From Symbiodinium sp. CCMP2592 (lineage: Eukaryota > Sar > Dinophyceae > Suessiales > Symbiodiniaceae): a DNA stretch of 64,000 bases. The stretch is taken from assembly GCA_905221615.1 (NCBI GenBank), contig CAJNDT010006007.1, positions 228,501 through 292,500 on the forward strand, given 5' to 3'. Below the pieces are notes generated by a model. It worked only from the letters and a program-made list of their open reading frames with translations, did not search any database and was not told the DNA's origin. Positions 1-9,350 of this stretch are shown in pieces (position 1 is the stretch's first letter; each line of letters opens with the position of its first letter). The translations under genes and the position numbers were made by a program.

Positions 1-28
1 ATATATATATATATATATTATATATATA
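1..28. repeat. (TA)n microsatellite
   Basis: Alternating TA at the window edge; it may continue to the left. No gene seen from here to about 300. Confidence 0.9.
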
Positions 29-306
29 TGGAAATGTGCCTGGCCAAGAACTGGCCACTCGTCCTTGGCATTCCTGCCTCTCAAGTTATGAAGGGTGGAA
101 CGCCTCACATCGTCCTCATTGTACCAGCGGAAACACCAGCTGCGGAAAATGGCGTTATTGCAAGAAGCTTCACTGACTTCACAATAATAGAGCTGCGAAT
201 GAGGACAGAGTCACAGGTGACTGACTGGTCTCTGATCAGCCATGGCACATCTTAAAATCTTCCTGAAGACTTGGCTTTTTTTACACACACGCACATTCTT
301 CTCGTG

Positions 307-370
307 TTTGGGTCGTTGCTTGCTTGCTCTTTCGCAAGACAGCGTCGAAGCAAGCAAGCAACGTCCCAAA
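307..370. repeat. Hairpin element H1
   Basis: Core CTTTCGCAAGACAGCGTCGA at 329-348. The arm CGTTGCTTGCTTGCT (314-328) is perfectly complementary to 349-363. After one T/T mismatch the stem continues with TTTGGG (307-312) against CCCAAA (365-370). It is the longest stem of the family in this window. Confidence 0.93.
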
Positions 371-371
371 G

Positions 372-1148
372 ACCGGCATCGGAGAGGCGGCCTGAGGAGG
401 TGCCGGGAGAGGTCATCCCAGGGATTACGGTGGTCCGGAGCCTCGTGAAAATGGCTGATTGTAGTTGCAAAGGTTCGTCGGGAGCCCCGAGCCTCCATAG
501 CACGCATTATACCAAGCCAGGGTATAGGGGTATAGTATCATGGAAGAAGAAACATAGCGGCAGCTGACAAACATCCCCAAACGGAAGCCGCAACACTGGT
601 CTCTGAAAGGAGTCGGGAATTAGGGTTTCGCTCTTCATCTCAAACCACAACAGGCCAGCGTATGTTACTTAGCCGATTCAACAGACTCCAGGGGAACGCC
701 AGGGGCTTATGGGTCCTTAGGCCTAGTAGTAGGACTAATGCAGGGATCATGGTGGTCCAGAGCCTCCTCCAGAAAGATTGATTCTAGCTGCAGACATTCA
801 TCGAGAGCCCCAGGCTTCGGTGACACCCTGTGTATCAACCCAAGGTATACTATCTCAGAAGAAGAAACCCGGCGGCATCTGGCAAACATTCCCAAGCGGC
901 AGTCACAACACGGGTCTCTCAAAGGATGATTGGGGATTTAAGATCTATCCTATACCACAAACGGGTCCACCTCGCTGAGCTGCTGCGCGATCCGTGGCGC
1001 CGGGATTCCAGCAGCGAAAGGCAGTGCAGTCATTAGGGATTTGGAAAGACACCGTTCCGAAGTGAAACACCTTACTTCACCAGGAAACCCGCCAGATGCC
1101 GCAAAGTATTTAACGTGCCACGCAATCGAGGAGCTCCTGCGTCTCGAT
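372..1148. repeat. Direct duplication, copy 1 (about 0.78 kb)
   Basis: This segment recurs at 1653-2420, offset about 1271 bases and roughly 95 % identical by eye. Inside each copy a unit of about 170 bases occurs twice in diverged form (near 428-600 and 750-930 here), recognisable by GGTGGTCC, GAGCCCC, a CAAGG or CCAGGGTATA block and GAAGAAGAAAC. The short reading frames across it are copied along with it and show no conserved-protein features, so I call no gene. Confidence 0.85.
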
Positions 1149-1417
1149 GAGCCTTTGTCTGCTCACAGGACGTCGCGGCCAGGAGGAGAACACCGAGGCA
1201 TTGGGAATCACTACGCTTCCGCCGCACCAATGTACCAATGCGAGCACTTGAAGTTGCCGTTGACGGTTCGCCCATCATAGTTCTCGCTCGGCAGCCTTCG
1301 ATTGTCAATCGGCCTGAGACGCCCACGGTACCTCACAACTTCATGGTGCACTCCTGCTCCGTTGACGGATCCATGTGCTTCATAAATGCACGCTTCGTGC
1401 AATGCGTTGTCTCTTTA

Positions 1418-1458
1418 GCACACAAACACACACACACACACACATACACACATACAAC
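1418..1458. repeat. (CA)n microsatellite
   Basis: Run of CA dinucleotides with a few T interruptions, in the spacer between the two copies of the 0.78-kb duplication. Nothing else recognisable between 1149 and 1652. Confidence 0.85.
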
Positions 1459-1652
1459 TGGTTCGTGGGAGTTCGCAAGATCAAGTGAGACCACAGAAGC
1501 CTGCGATTTGACTTCGATCTATGCAGAACAACAGACCTTACACTGCATCACGAAGCATTTCGGAGTCGGGTTGGGGGTGGAGAGCCAGCGCGGGAGGAAC
1601 CTGGACCTAGACCGGATTACTCTTCCCAGGCGACCCTCCCCGGCCTTCGTCG

Positions 1653-2420
1653 TCAGCATCGGAGAGGTGGCCTGGTGAGGTGCTGGGAGAGGTCATACAC
1701 GAGTTACGGCGGTCCGGAGCCTTGTGAAAATGGCTGGTTGTAGTTGCAAAGGTTCATCGGGAGCCCCGAGCCTCCATAGCACGCACTGTACCAACCCAGG
1801 GTATAGTATCATGGAAGAAGAAACATAGCGGCAGCTGACAAACATCCCCAAACGGAAGTCGCAACACTGGTCTCTGAAAGGAGTCGGGAATTAGGGTTTC
1901 GCTCTTCATCTCAAACCACAACAGGCCAGCGTATGTTACTTAGCCGATTCAACAGACTCCAGGGGAACGCCAGGGGCTCATGGGTCCTTAGGCCTAGTAG
2001 TAGGACTAATGCAGGGATCATGGTGGTCCAGAGCCTCCTCCAGAAAGATTGATTCTAGCTGCAGACATTCATCGAGAGCCCCAGGCTTCGGTGACACCCT
2101 GTGTATCAACCCAAGGTATACTATCTCAGAAGAAGAAACCCGGCGGCATCTGGCAAACATTCCCAAGCGGCAGTCACAACACGGGTCTCTCAAAGGATGA
2201 TTGGGGATTTAAGATCTATCCTATACCACAAACGGGTCCACCTCGCTGAGCTGCTGCGCGATCCGTGGCGCCGGGATTCCAGCAGCGAAAGGCAGTGCAG
2301 TCATTCGGGATTTGGTAAAAACACCGTTCCGAAGTGAAACACCCTACTTCACTAGGAAACCCGCCAGATGCCGCAAAGTATTTAACGCGCCAAGCAATCG
2401 AGGAGCTCCCGCGTCTCGAC
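1653..2420. repeat. Direct duplication, copy 2 (about 0.77 kb)
   Basis: Second copy of 372-1148, with single-base differences and a few small indels scattered along it. It ends where the sequence turns into GGTGGCCAATCCCTGTGGAG, which resembles the palindromic motif of the satellite at 22.67-23.99 kb. Confidence 0.85.
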
Positions 2421-3163
2421 GGTGGCCAATCCCTGTGGAGACTTGCAGACGGTGCCACCCCTTGTGCTAGCGGCGCTCCACAGGAACCATCATCCGCGCC
2501 ATCGCGGCTGTCATCATGCTGATACCACCAGAGCAGGTCCAAGCCTCCAAGCGGCCACATTCTGTGGCGAGGCAGCCAAGATGACTGCAGGGCAGAACGT
2601 CAAGAGCCAGCTTCTCGTTTGGCCAGCACGACGGACTCGCGGGTTGGACAAGCCGCGCATTTGGAGTAGTGCTGCCTAGGCGAACACAACGGACTCGCAG
2701 GTTGCTTGCACAGGCCGCAGGCACCGTCCCGCCAAGACAAGCCGCGCATTTGGAGTGGTGCTGGCTAAGCTCGTCTGAAGGGTTGCAAAGTGTGCCATCT
2801 CAATGGCGACTTCTCAAGAGGAAGAACGGATCATTCAAGAATCCAAACAGTAGCAGTGGGCAACGAAGCTAAACCGGGACACCGGGTTGAGCAGAACCCC
2901 GAAGACCTTTCGGCCACACAACGGAAATTCTGAACTTGAACCAACCAAGCCCAGCAGTCCGCAGTGGGAAACTCAGGAAATGAAGAGGTTTCTGTTAGAC
3001 CGACCTTCCCAGCCTCGACGAATCCAAAGCGACCGGGCAGTGCAGGCAACCTCAGGAGCAGGGTTGCCCCGCCCAAGCAGCCGCACTTTCGCAAGACAGC
3101 GTCATTCTGCCACGAGCAGAAGAAACAACAAACAAGCGATTTTCTTCTCGTGGCGGCGTCGTT
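2421..3163. other. No gene recognised; short internal repeat
   Basis: About 740 bases without a convincing gene. A block of about 27 bases beginning ACAAGCCGCGCATTTGG occurs twice, near 2648 and 2731. Reading frames here are short and shared between strands. Confidence 0.4.
3077..3110. repeat. Hairpin element H2 (decayed)
   Basis: Eighteen bases of the hairpin core are intact (3086-3103) but the last two differ. The arms pair only through GCAG (3077-3080) and CTGC (3107-3110). It appears to be a degraded member of the family, 75 bases from H3. Confidence 0.7.
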
Positions 3164-3212
3164 GTTGCTTGCTTGCTCTTTCGCAAGACAGCGTCGAAGC
3201 AAGCAAGCAACG
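3163..3212. repeat. Hairpin element H3
   Basis: Core at 3178-3197. The arm GTTGCTTGCTTGCT (3164-3177) is perfectly complementary to 3198-3211, with one further T/G pair outside. It lies 43 bases beyond the stop of the minus-strand RCC1-like gene. Confidence 0.93.
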
Positions 3213-3253
3213 GTGGAAGCTAGCCAGAGCAAAGAATTCACAGCCCGCACGGC

Positions 3254-4561
3254 TCACCGTGGAGTCAAGGGCCGCGCCACCCAGTCGCCCCAGCTCACGA
3301 CTTGGTCGTTGTCAAGAACGGCAGCAAAACCAAGAGCGGAGGCTGCGATACCCCGCACATTCTTGAGCTGATCTCGCACGGCACTGCTGTCGCCACCGCG
3401 CTCTGGGAAGCCCCATGATACAACCGTGCCGTCGGCCTTAATGGCAGCGAAAGCATTGAAGTTGCTTGCGATCTGCTCCACATCTGTCAACTGATGTTGC
3501 ACTTTGCTGCTGTTGCCACCATGAAGGCCACAGCCCCAGGTTACGACGGAGCCATCGCGTAGAAGCGCTGCAAAGGCTCCGCGGTTACTTTGGATTTCTC
3601 TAACGTCCTTCAGCCGTTTCTGCACTTCACTGCTGTCCGCACCAGAATATCGACCCCCACCCCATGTAACCACGGAACCATCTGTGCGGATCGCTGCAAA
3701 CGCATGCGTCGTCGATTGGATGGCCGATACATTGCACAACTGTTCCTGCACCGCGCTAGAGTCGCCTCCGCTGAAGTCTTCACCCCATGTAAAAACGGAT
3801 CCGTCGGTCAGAATGGCTGCAAAAGCCCTCGATGAGGATTGGATGGCGGTGACGTTTTGCACAGGCACAGAACTGCATTTGCCCCAAGTAACGACAGATC
3901 CATCGTCGAGCAGCGCCGCAAAGGCTTCTAGTGACGCTTGAATCTGCCGCACGCCTTTGAGTTGCTTCTGCACTCCACTGGAGTCGCCTCCGTGTACACA
4001 TCTTCCCCACGTCACGACAGAGCCATCTGTGCATGTTGCCGCAAAAGCATCGCCGGTGGTCTGGATGGCCTGCACGTTCATTAAAAACTCCTGCACTCTC
4101 AGGCTGTCCCCACCGCCAGTTCGGGAGCCCCAGGTAACAACAGAACCATCGGCCTTGATAGCAGCAAAAGAAGATCGACCCGCTTGAATCTGCCGCACGT
4201 TCTTCAGCTGATTTTGCATAGCGGGCTCGATGCCGCCTCCGTAGTCTTGCGCGCCCCATGTAACAACGGATCCATCATCAAGAATCGCCGCAAAGGCGGC
4301 CCCTTCCTGAGACGATGCAACGGCCTGCACGTTTTTCAAACGGTCCTGAACAGATTTGCTGTCACCACCAGTCATAGCATTCCCATAGGACGCGACCGAA
4401 CCATCGCGGCGGAGCAACGCACAAGAGAACGCGCTCGAGCTCAAAGCCGCTTCGAGGAAGAGGTAGAGATTGCCCGAATCAAGGCGACCCCTACCTCTTG
4501 CTCGCGCCTCCTCCAATGAAACCTGTTCTCCACTCAGGAGATGTACAGTGACACGTTTCAT
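3254..4561 (-). CDS. RCC1-like repeat (beta-propeller) protein
   Basis: A single uninterrupted frame of 435 residues with an ATG at 4561. The N-terminal 25 residues (beginning MKRVTVHLLSGEQV) look like the start of a ubiquitin-like segment. The rest is ten repeats of about 40 residues built on FAAIxxDGSVVTWG followed by GGDSxxVQxxLKNVxxIQ. This is the RCC1/HERC pattern, in which each repeat forms a propeller blade; ten is more than the usual seven, so the fold may be two incomplete propellers. No catalytic domain such as HECT is attached, so the role is probably binding or scaffolding, and a partner cannot be named. There is no intron, unlike the plus-strand genes of this window. Hairpin elements lie 43 bases past the stop (H3) and about 200 bases before the start (H4). 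Confidence 0.85.
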   Translation of the reverse strand: MKRVTVHLLSGEQVSLEEARARGRGRLDSGNLYLFLEAALSSSAFSCALLRRDGSVASYGNAMTGGDSKSVQDRLKNVQAVASSQEGAAFAAILDDGSVVTWGAQDYGGGIEPAMQNQLKNVRQIQAGRSSFAAIKADGSVVTWGSRTGGGDSLRVQEFLMNVQAIQTTGDAFAATCTDGSVVTWGRCVHGGDSSGVQKQLKGVRQIQASLEAFAALLDDGSVVTWGKCSSVPVQNVTAIQSSSRAFAAILTDGSVFTWGEDFSGGDSSAVQEQLCNVSAIQSTTHAFAAIRTDGSVVTWGGGRYSGADSSEVQKRLKDVREIQSNRGAFAALLRDGSVVTWGCGLHGGNSSKVQHQLTDVEQIASNFNAFAAIKADGTVVSWGFPERGGDSSAVRDQLKNVRGIAASALGFAAVLDNDQVVSWGDWVARPLTPR

Positions 4562-4760
4562 GCCGGTCGCGAGCTACAGCAAGCTATCAGATGGATGCTT
4601 AGAACAAGCATAACATTGAGTCAGTATGTAGACAAAAGCCATAGTTGGAAGCAAACCAAGTTCCATAATCCTGGCAAGATGGCATCCAACCATTTAAGCA
4701 GGCATGACATCGTTCTCAGGAAACACTAACATCATAGAAACCATGCCATGTTCATTCTGT

Positions 4761-4809
4761 TGTGCTCAGCCGAACTTTCGCAAGACAGCGTCGATTCGGC
4801 TTCAGCACA
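4761..4809. repeat. Hairpin element H4
   Basis: Core at 4775-4794. The arm AGCCGAA (4768-4774) pairs with 4795-4801, and TGTGCT with AGCACA extends the stem beyond a small bulge. It sits between the 3' end of the ankyrin-like pseudogene and the 5' end of the RCC1-like gene, both on the minus strand. Confidence 0.92.
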
Positions 4810-4839
4810 GGGTGAGCAACTTCGCCCACTCGCAAAGAG

Positions 4840-5060
4840 CAAGCTTGAGAAAAAGCCAAATGCTGCAACAAGTCTTTCATCTGCCGATCGGAGTTTGTCA
4901 CCCATTCAATCGCGGGCGTTCTTTCTTGGAGAGCGGCAGTGCACATCGAAGTTAGGAGGCCGGCGTAGCACTGCGTGCACCGCACACAGCCAGCGTTCGC
5001 CGCGCACAGAAACTTGTACTCCAGACGATTGCTTGCCACGACGGACCTGGGCAGCCAAAC
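4840..5060 (-). pseudogene. Broken paralogue of the ankyrin-like tail gene
   Basis: On the minus strand the frame reads LEYKFLCAANAGCVRC and so on, matching LEYKFLYAASAGCVQC of the 281-aa gene at 19487-20332. The match then shifts frame and resumes with LTSMCTAALQERTPAIEW against FDVHCSSSGKNARGWAQ. It keeps only about the last 70 codons of its paralogue, with at least one frameshift and the normal stop lost. It is probably a duplicated and decayed 3' end of that gene. The hairpin H4 lies about 50 bases past the position of the old stop, the same arrangement as in the intact paralogue. Confidence 0.7.
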
Positions 5061-5180
5061 CAATGCCCAGACAAGTGAAGCATCCAAATCCGGCAGCCTA
5101 GGGAAACCGCATGCAATCTGCTTTCCAATGCAATTCCACTGCGGGTTAAGGTTCTTAGGGACCTATGCGGTGACGATCGT

Positions 5181-5215
5181 TTTGCTCGATCGTTCGCAAG
5201 ACGGCGTCCGAGCAA
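5181..5215. repeat. Hairpin element H5 (variant core)
   Basis: The loop region 5189-5208 contains GTTCGCAAGACGGCGTC, a variant of the family core. The arm TTGCTCG (5182-5188) pairs with CGAGCAA (5209-5215). H5 and H6 lie in a local direct duplication of about 80 bases. Confidence 0.85.
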
Positions 5216-5260
5216 GCAAAGAAACGAGACAGAAACGGTCGACATCTCATTCGTCCAAGC

Positions 5261-5290
5261 GCGCTCATTCGCAAGACGGCGTCCGAGCAA
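5261..5290. repeat. Hairpin element H6 (variant core)
   Basis: Same variant core as H5, with shorter arms GCTC (5263-5266) and GAGC (5285-5288). It begins 33 bases past the stop of the minus-strand 235-aa gene. Confidence 0.8.
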
Positions 5291-5322
5291 GCAAGGAAAC
5301 GAGACAGCAACGGTCGACATCT

Positions 5323-6030
5323 TCATTTGCTCAGCATCCGCGTGTACCACCATCGGCTGATTAAACGACGCAAGAACTTGCGCTCAGCTGCATCCTTGAA
5401 GTCCGCGGCCCGAGCACGAAGCACGATGTCGCGAACAGGCGCGTTTGTAACCAGTCTGGTATAGCTGCTTCCCTGCCTCTCGCTGAGACACGCAGCCATC
5501 CTCGCCGAAAGACCTTTGCGCAACTGCACCTTCTCCAAGTGCGCTGCGTGCACACACATGAAAATCGAAGAGGTCCGATCGAAGACATCGAGGTAAAACT
5601 CCGGCATTCCCAACCGCCAAGTGCGCCGGAGCGTCGCGGCGACCGCAGAAGCCCAGCTCCGGGACACGGCGGTCATCGCCTGTCGTCGTCGCACTCCCAC
5701 CTGCTCCAGCCTGATCATGACCACGTCCCCTCTGACCCTGGCAGTCACACTCGGAATGAACCGCCGCCACTGTTCCGCGCGGTGGAGAACCGTTTGCTGG
5801 CAGACGCCATCTCGACGACAATGAAAGTAGCCCTCGACATCGTGATGGCAGGTCACGACGTTGTGTCCGTTCCTCCAATGAACCTGCACACTCACGTGAA
5901 CCCACATTGCATCGCACAGCAGCCTTTCCAGCAACGGCGCCGGCAAGCAAGAAGCCTTCGCCATCGCTGGTACTGCCGCCATATCAGCAGCTTTTCTTGC
6001 ACCAGACGAGACGTCGTCACGTGTTTCCAT
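5323..6030 (-). CDS. Hypothetical protein, 235 aa
   Basis: An open minus-strand frame. I take the ATG at 6030 (METRDDVSSGARK); the frame stays open to about 6129, but that extension only crosses the hairpin repeats. The protein has no signal peptide or clear membrane segment. It is rich in Arg and Ala, with a His/Cys-containing stretch near residues 60-75 (GHNVVTCHHDVEGYFHC). I recognise no family. Codon use looks protein-like, with few stops in this frame only. It is intronless, and its two ends are bounded by hairpins: H6 just past the stop, and H7 and H8 just before the start. It appears to belong to a row of minus-strand genes separated by those elements. Confidence 0.6.
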   Translation of the reverse strand: METRDDVSSGARKAADMAAVPAMAKASCLPAPLLERLLCDAMWVHVSVQVHWRNGHNVVTCHHDVEGYFHCRRDGVCQQTVLHRAEQWRRFIPSVTARVRGDVVMIRLEQVGVRRRQAMTAVSRSWASAVAATLRRTWRLGMPEFYLDVFDRTSSIFMCVHAAHLEKVQLRKGLSARMAACLSERQGSSYTRLVTNAPVRDIVLRARAADFKDAAERKFLRRLISRWWYTRMLSK

Positions 6031-6060
6031 GGCTAACGCCGGTGAACTTCTAGGGAGGCA

Positions 6061-6090
6061 CCGAGCTTTCGCAAGACAGCGTCGACTCGG
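6061..6090. repeat. Hairpin element H7
   Basis: Core at 6066-6085 between CCGAG (6061-6065) and CTCGG (6086-6090). It is 31 bases upstream of the ATG of the 235-aa gene. H8 is a tandem copy. Confidence 0.9.
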
Positions 6091-6115
6091 CAATGAATGA
6101 ACTTCTAGGGAGGTA

Positions 6116-6145
6116 CCGAGCTTTCGCAAGACAGCGTCGACTCGG
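6116..6145. repeat. Hairpin element H8
   Basis: Core at 6121-6140, arms CCGAG and CTCGG. The H7-H8 pair with its flank GAACTTCTAGGGAGG is repeated as H11-H12 at 17167-17270, the left edge of the second copy of the duplicated unit. Confidence 0.9.
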
Positions 6146-6176
6146 CAATCAAAAGGGTATGAACAGCAATGGAGCC

Positions 6177-6368
6177 AAGAACATTTTCTGCTTGCAGACT
6201 TTTCTTTCTTTTAAAAACCTGACAGGCAGCAGAGCTGCCGTGTTTTGCATGTGAGTTTTGAAGAACATTTCTTGCATGGGAACTTTCATTGTCTTTGAAT
6301 AAGCAGATCGGATACCTTTGGCTTTCCCGCGAGTCTGCTCAAAGAGAGAGGCAAGAAATTTTTCTTTC
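6177..6368 (+). repeat. Split direct repeat A1
   Basis: Identical to 14573-14764 except for one base (near 6279). It begins with the AA crossover dinucleotide. It holds an inverted repeat GGCAGC-AGA-GCTGCC at 6225-6239, about 54 bases from the crossover, and a second copy of the end motif AAGAACATTT at 6261. Confidence 0.95.
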
Positions 6369-6466
6369 AGGCCTCTAGAGTCCCGTATTGTGCAAGCTAG
6401 AAGTCTCCAGGTGCTAATCTCAAGGCTTTAGCTGAGTGCACGGCGCCCCCCCGTTGGGGGTGCTAG

Positions 6467-8776
6467 ATGGACGGGACGCTTCCGGCGCCTCAGCAGGTGC
6501 CAGTGCTTTGCCCTGTGACAGGACAACTCTTGCAACAGGTCTCCACTCCGGTTGAGCCGGCACCTTTCCCGCCTGAGCCTCCTTTGTCGCTGGGGGACCT
6601 GCCTTCAGCCAGTCCCGAGTCTCTGCCAAGGGGTGTTAGGGGACTTCGGGACTTCAGGGGGTCGGTTGGGGATCTGCCTAGCCAATCCGTTGAGATTAGT
6701 GACGAAGACCAGGACCTCGATCAGGGCTGCTCGGGCTCCCCTTGGAACCTGCTACGTGCGAGGGAACAGGAGGGCAACAGCCCTCGGGAGTCCAGATTCT
6801 CTGAGGAGAGGGGCTTTTCAGAGTTTGATTTTGGGAGTCTCGCCACCCATCCTTCGTTGGACAGGGAACCTTCTGATTTAGCTTACGAACCCTCCCTTGC
6901 TGAGGAAAGGGAATGGTACTCGCAGGTAGGAGAGACAGACTCCCTTAATCCTCCGATAGAACTTCGTGGAGCTCTTCCTCCTGACATTGTTCAGGGGGGG
7001 GAGACGGCTTCTTGGTTGTGTGGTGCTGCTGCTGATGATGATGCGAGACAGGCCGCCACGGTGGCCTTCTGCAAGAAGAGACGACTCGACCTGCCCTCGC
7101 TGCCTTGGAGCCAGCCCAAGACATTTCTTCAGAAGTCCTACGATAACATTTTCAATTTTGTGCCTGCAGTGGGAGTGAGGGAAGCCATTATGGGAGCAGC
7201 GTCTTCATCGGAGCCTGCACCGGAAGCAGCAAGTGAAATTCCATGGACTGTGGTGCGTCGCCTGACGCGTGTTCGCTTGACCAAAAGTGACGATGACATT
7301 CGAGATGCGGCCTTGAAGCGTTTCAAGGTCTTGATACTGCTAGACCCGGAAGCGACTCGCCTTGGGGCAAGCCTGCTGAAACAAGGATTGGGTCTGGAGC
7401 CTGACGAGGTGATTGCAACTAGTCTGGCGGATGCCTTTAGAGCCAAGGCCTCCACAACAATTCAGAAACGAGCTCTCTCGCTGCAATCCTTGGCTATCAT
7501 GGCTTATGACCTAGGCTTTGAGTCGCCCTGGCGCTTGACCGAGCCCCAGGCCTATGAGATCTTCAGCAAGCTTCGCAGCTCGGAGGCCAAGGCCTCGACT
7601 GCCTCCCACTTCGTGGAAGCTCTGGGATTTCTGCACGGGGTGGCTGTGTTCAACTTCATGGCCTTGGACATCATTTTATCTTCAAGGGTGCGGGGCATTG
7701 CAAGAGACATGAAGCTTCACAAAGAACCGCTCAAGCAGCGAGATCCTTTATCTTATGCGAGGGTCAGAGCCTTGGAGGGGCTGATGACCAAGACTTCAAC
7801 TTGGGTACAATGCGTGCTCGGCTTCATGCTCTTCTGCCTGCACTCTTGTTGCCGCTGGGCGGATGGCCAGCGAGTCAAGGGACTCGAGCTGGTGGGAGAA
7901 GGCCGTGGGCAACTTTTGATTGCGTCAGGTCTGGGGTCTAAGACGTCATTGACGGCTGACGCCCAAACGAAATTTCTGCCGTACGTATGCGTGGCTGAGG
8001 GGGCGAGCGGCCAGCCTTGGGCAAAGTTGTGGCTGCTTGCCCGTACTGCTGAAGGCCTTGACTTCTCGGCGGGGTGCCTTCCGTCGTGGTCTCAGCGTGC
8101 CAACTGCTGGGCAACGGTGCCTATGAGTTCGGAGGAGGGATCGGACCTCCTTGAGGAGTTCCTCCTTACCATTGACATGGGGGCCTCCCGTGACGAATCG
8201 ATTGGTACCCACAGCTTGAAGGCTACCCTGCTTTCATGGGTGGGGTGGAGCTCCACAGTCCATTTTAGTGCCAAGGAGAAGTTGCTACTTGGGCATCACT
8301 TCAAACGGGGAGGTTCATCTAACCTCATCTATTCCCGCCAGTACTACATCTCCCTTGCAGGTAAGCTCCTTGCACTTTTCGAGAGCATTAGGGCTGGAGA
8401 TTTTGATCCCGACATGTCAACCTCTGACAGAGTTGCAGCTGTTGCGTCGAGACACTTCAGCCGCCCGGAGCCAGACGCCCCGGTACCCCCGAACGAGGAT
8501 CCCGACGAGCTGGAGTCGCTGGCTTCTAGGTCTGCCGAGTCCGAGGCGGAGTTCTTCGGGCATCCAACGGCGGCTACTGGATCAAGGCTCCCCTTTACGG
8601 AATGCACAGTTGACCAGTTGATGATCCACTCCCTGTCAAACATCGTGCACAAACTGAGGGATGCTTCAAGCTTCTTTTGCGGGAGGCCGGTCACCTCTAG
8701 GTACAGAGTCTTCACCACTGAAGACGAGGAGGAGCCCGAGCCGTGTATTCAGTGTCGTCGGGCATCGGAGTTTTGA
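6467..8776 (+). CDS. Tyrosine recombinase of the DIRS-like element
   Basis: A 769-residue frame from an ATG 98 bases after A1; a GC-rich hairpin (CCCCC against GGGGG) lies just before the start. The C-terminal third carries the tyrosine-recombinase catalytic set: Arg463 in CCRWADGQR, a candidate Lys492 in GLGSKTSL, His582 and Lys585 in THSLKATLLSW (Lys where HxxR is usual), His610 in LLGHHF, and nucleophile candidate Tyr622 in IYSRQYY. The enzyme would insert a circular DNA copy by strand exchange in the nucleus. The N-terminal 200 residues are acidic, Pro/Ser-rich and probably disordered. The HSxKATLLSW and LLGHH blocks are typical of recombinases I associate with dinoflagellate genomes. Having this ORF first, before Gag and Pol, is unlike most DIRS-order elements. 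Confidence 0.88.
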   Translation: MDGTLPAPQQVPVLCPVTGQLLQQVSTPVEPAPFPPEPPLSLGDLPSASPESLPRGVRGLRDFRGSVGDLPSQSVEISDEDQDLDQGCSGSPWNLLRAREQEGNSPRESRFSEERGFSEFDFGSLATHPSLDREPSDLAYEPSLAEEREWYSQVGETDSLNPPIELRGALPPDIVQGGETASWLCGAAADDDARQAATVAFCKKRRLDLPSLPWSQPKTFLQKSYDNIFNFVPAVGVREAIMGAASSSEPAPEAASEIPWTVVRRLTRVRLTKSDDDIRDAALKRFKVLILLDPEATRLGASLLKQGLGLEPDEVIATSLADAFRAKASTTIQKRALSLQSLAIMAYDLGFESPWRLTEPQAYEIFSKLRSSEAKASTASHFVEALGFLHGVAVFNFMALDIILSSRVRGIARDMKLHKEPLKQRDPLSYARVRALEGLMTKTSTWVQCVLGFMLFCLHSCCRWADGQRVKGLELVGEGRGQLLIASGLGSKTSLTADAQTKFLPYVCVAEGASGQPWAKLWLLARTAEGLDFSAGCLPSWSQRANCWATVPMSSEEGSDLLEEFLLTIDMGASRDESIGTHSLKATLLSWVGWSSTVHFSAKEKLLLGHHFKRGGSSNLIYSRQYYISLAGKLLALFESIRAGDFDPDMSTSDRVAAVASRHFSRPEPDAPVPPNEDPDELESLASRSAESEAEFFGHPTAATGSRLPFTECTVDQLMIHSLSNIVHKLRDASSFFCGRPVTSRYRVFTTEDEEEPEPCIQCRRASEF

Positions 8777-9350
8777 ACAGGTCTGAAACGCCGCAGACAA
8801 AAGCCGTATGGAGCGAGTGGTTGCAACATTCACAAATTGGGATGCCAGGACCTGTCGAAGCTTCGTAAGTCTTGAAACAGTCCATGCTGATCGGCCGGCT
8901 TTTGTGCCCGTGGCCTCTGTCGTGTAGTTATGGCGCTACGATGGCATAGGGCTGATACGCCAGGTTGGGCATACCCCTTTGTGTTTTGGGTCGGTGAGTT
9001 TCTCACCCGAGACCCGAGTGATATATCTGACGACAGAACTTGTCGGTTTGACCCATGACGGCTTGAGAGAGAAGCGCTGGGATTGATTAACGCGGTGATG
9101 ACTGTAAGTCCGAGTCACCACATGCAAATGTCAGCCGGTATCTCGCGATGCCCGGGGCTGGCCTTGTGATCGTGTATCGCCTTGTGCCGGCCAGGGTTGG
9201 CCCGTGGCACGGGTGGATGATTGAGCTGCCCTTATTGCGGCCGTGGCTCACAGCGGATGACCATGATGGTTGCTGGCACGAGAGCATCACCTGTCAAACG
9301 TTGATCCAAGATCACCGAACTCGGGGGTTTAATCGTGATCGCTTGCAGCC
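8777..9350 (+). other. Spacer between recombinase and Gag ORFs
   Basis: About 570 bases with stops in all plus frames. It is expected to hold the leader or promoter for the Gag-Pol message. I recognise no specific element. Confidence 0.5.
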
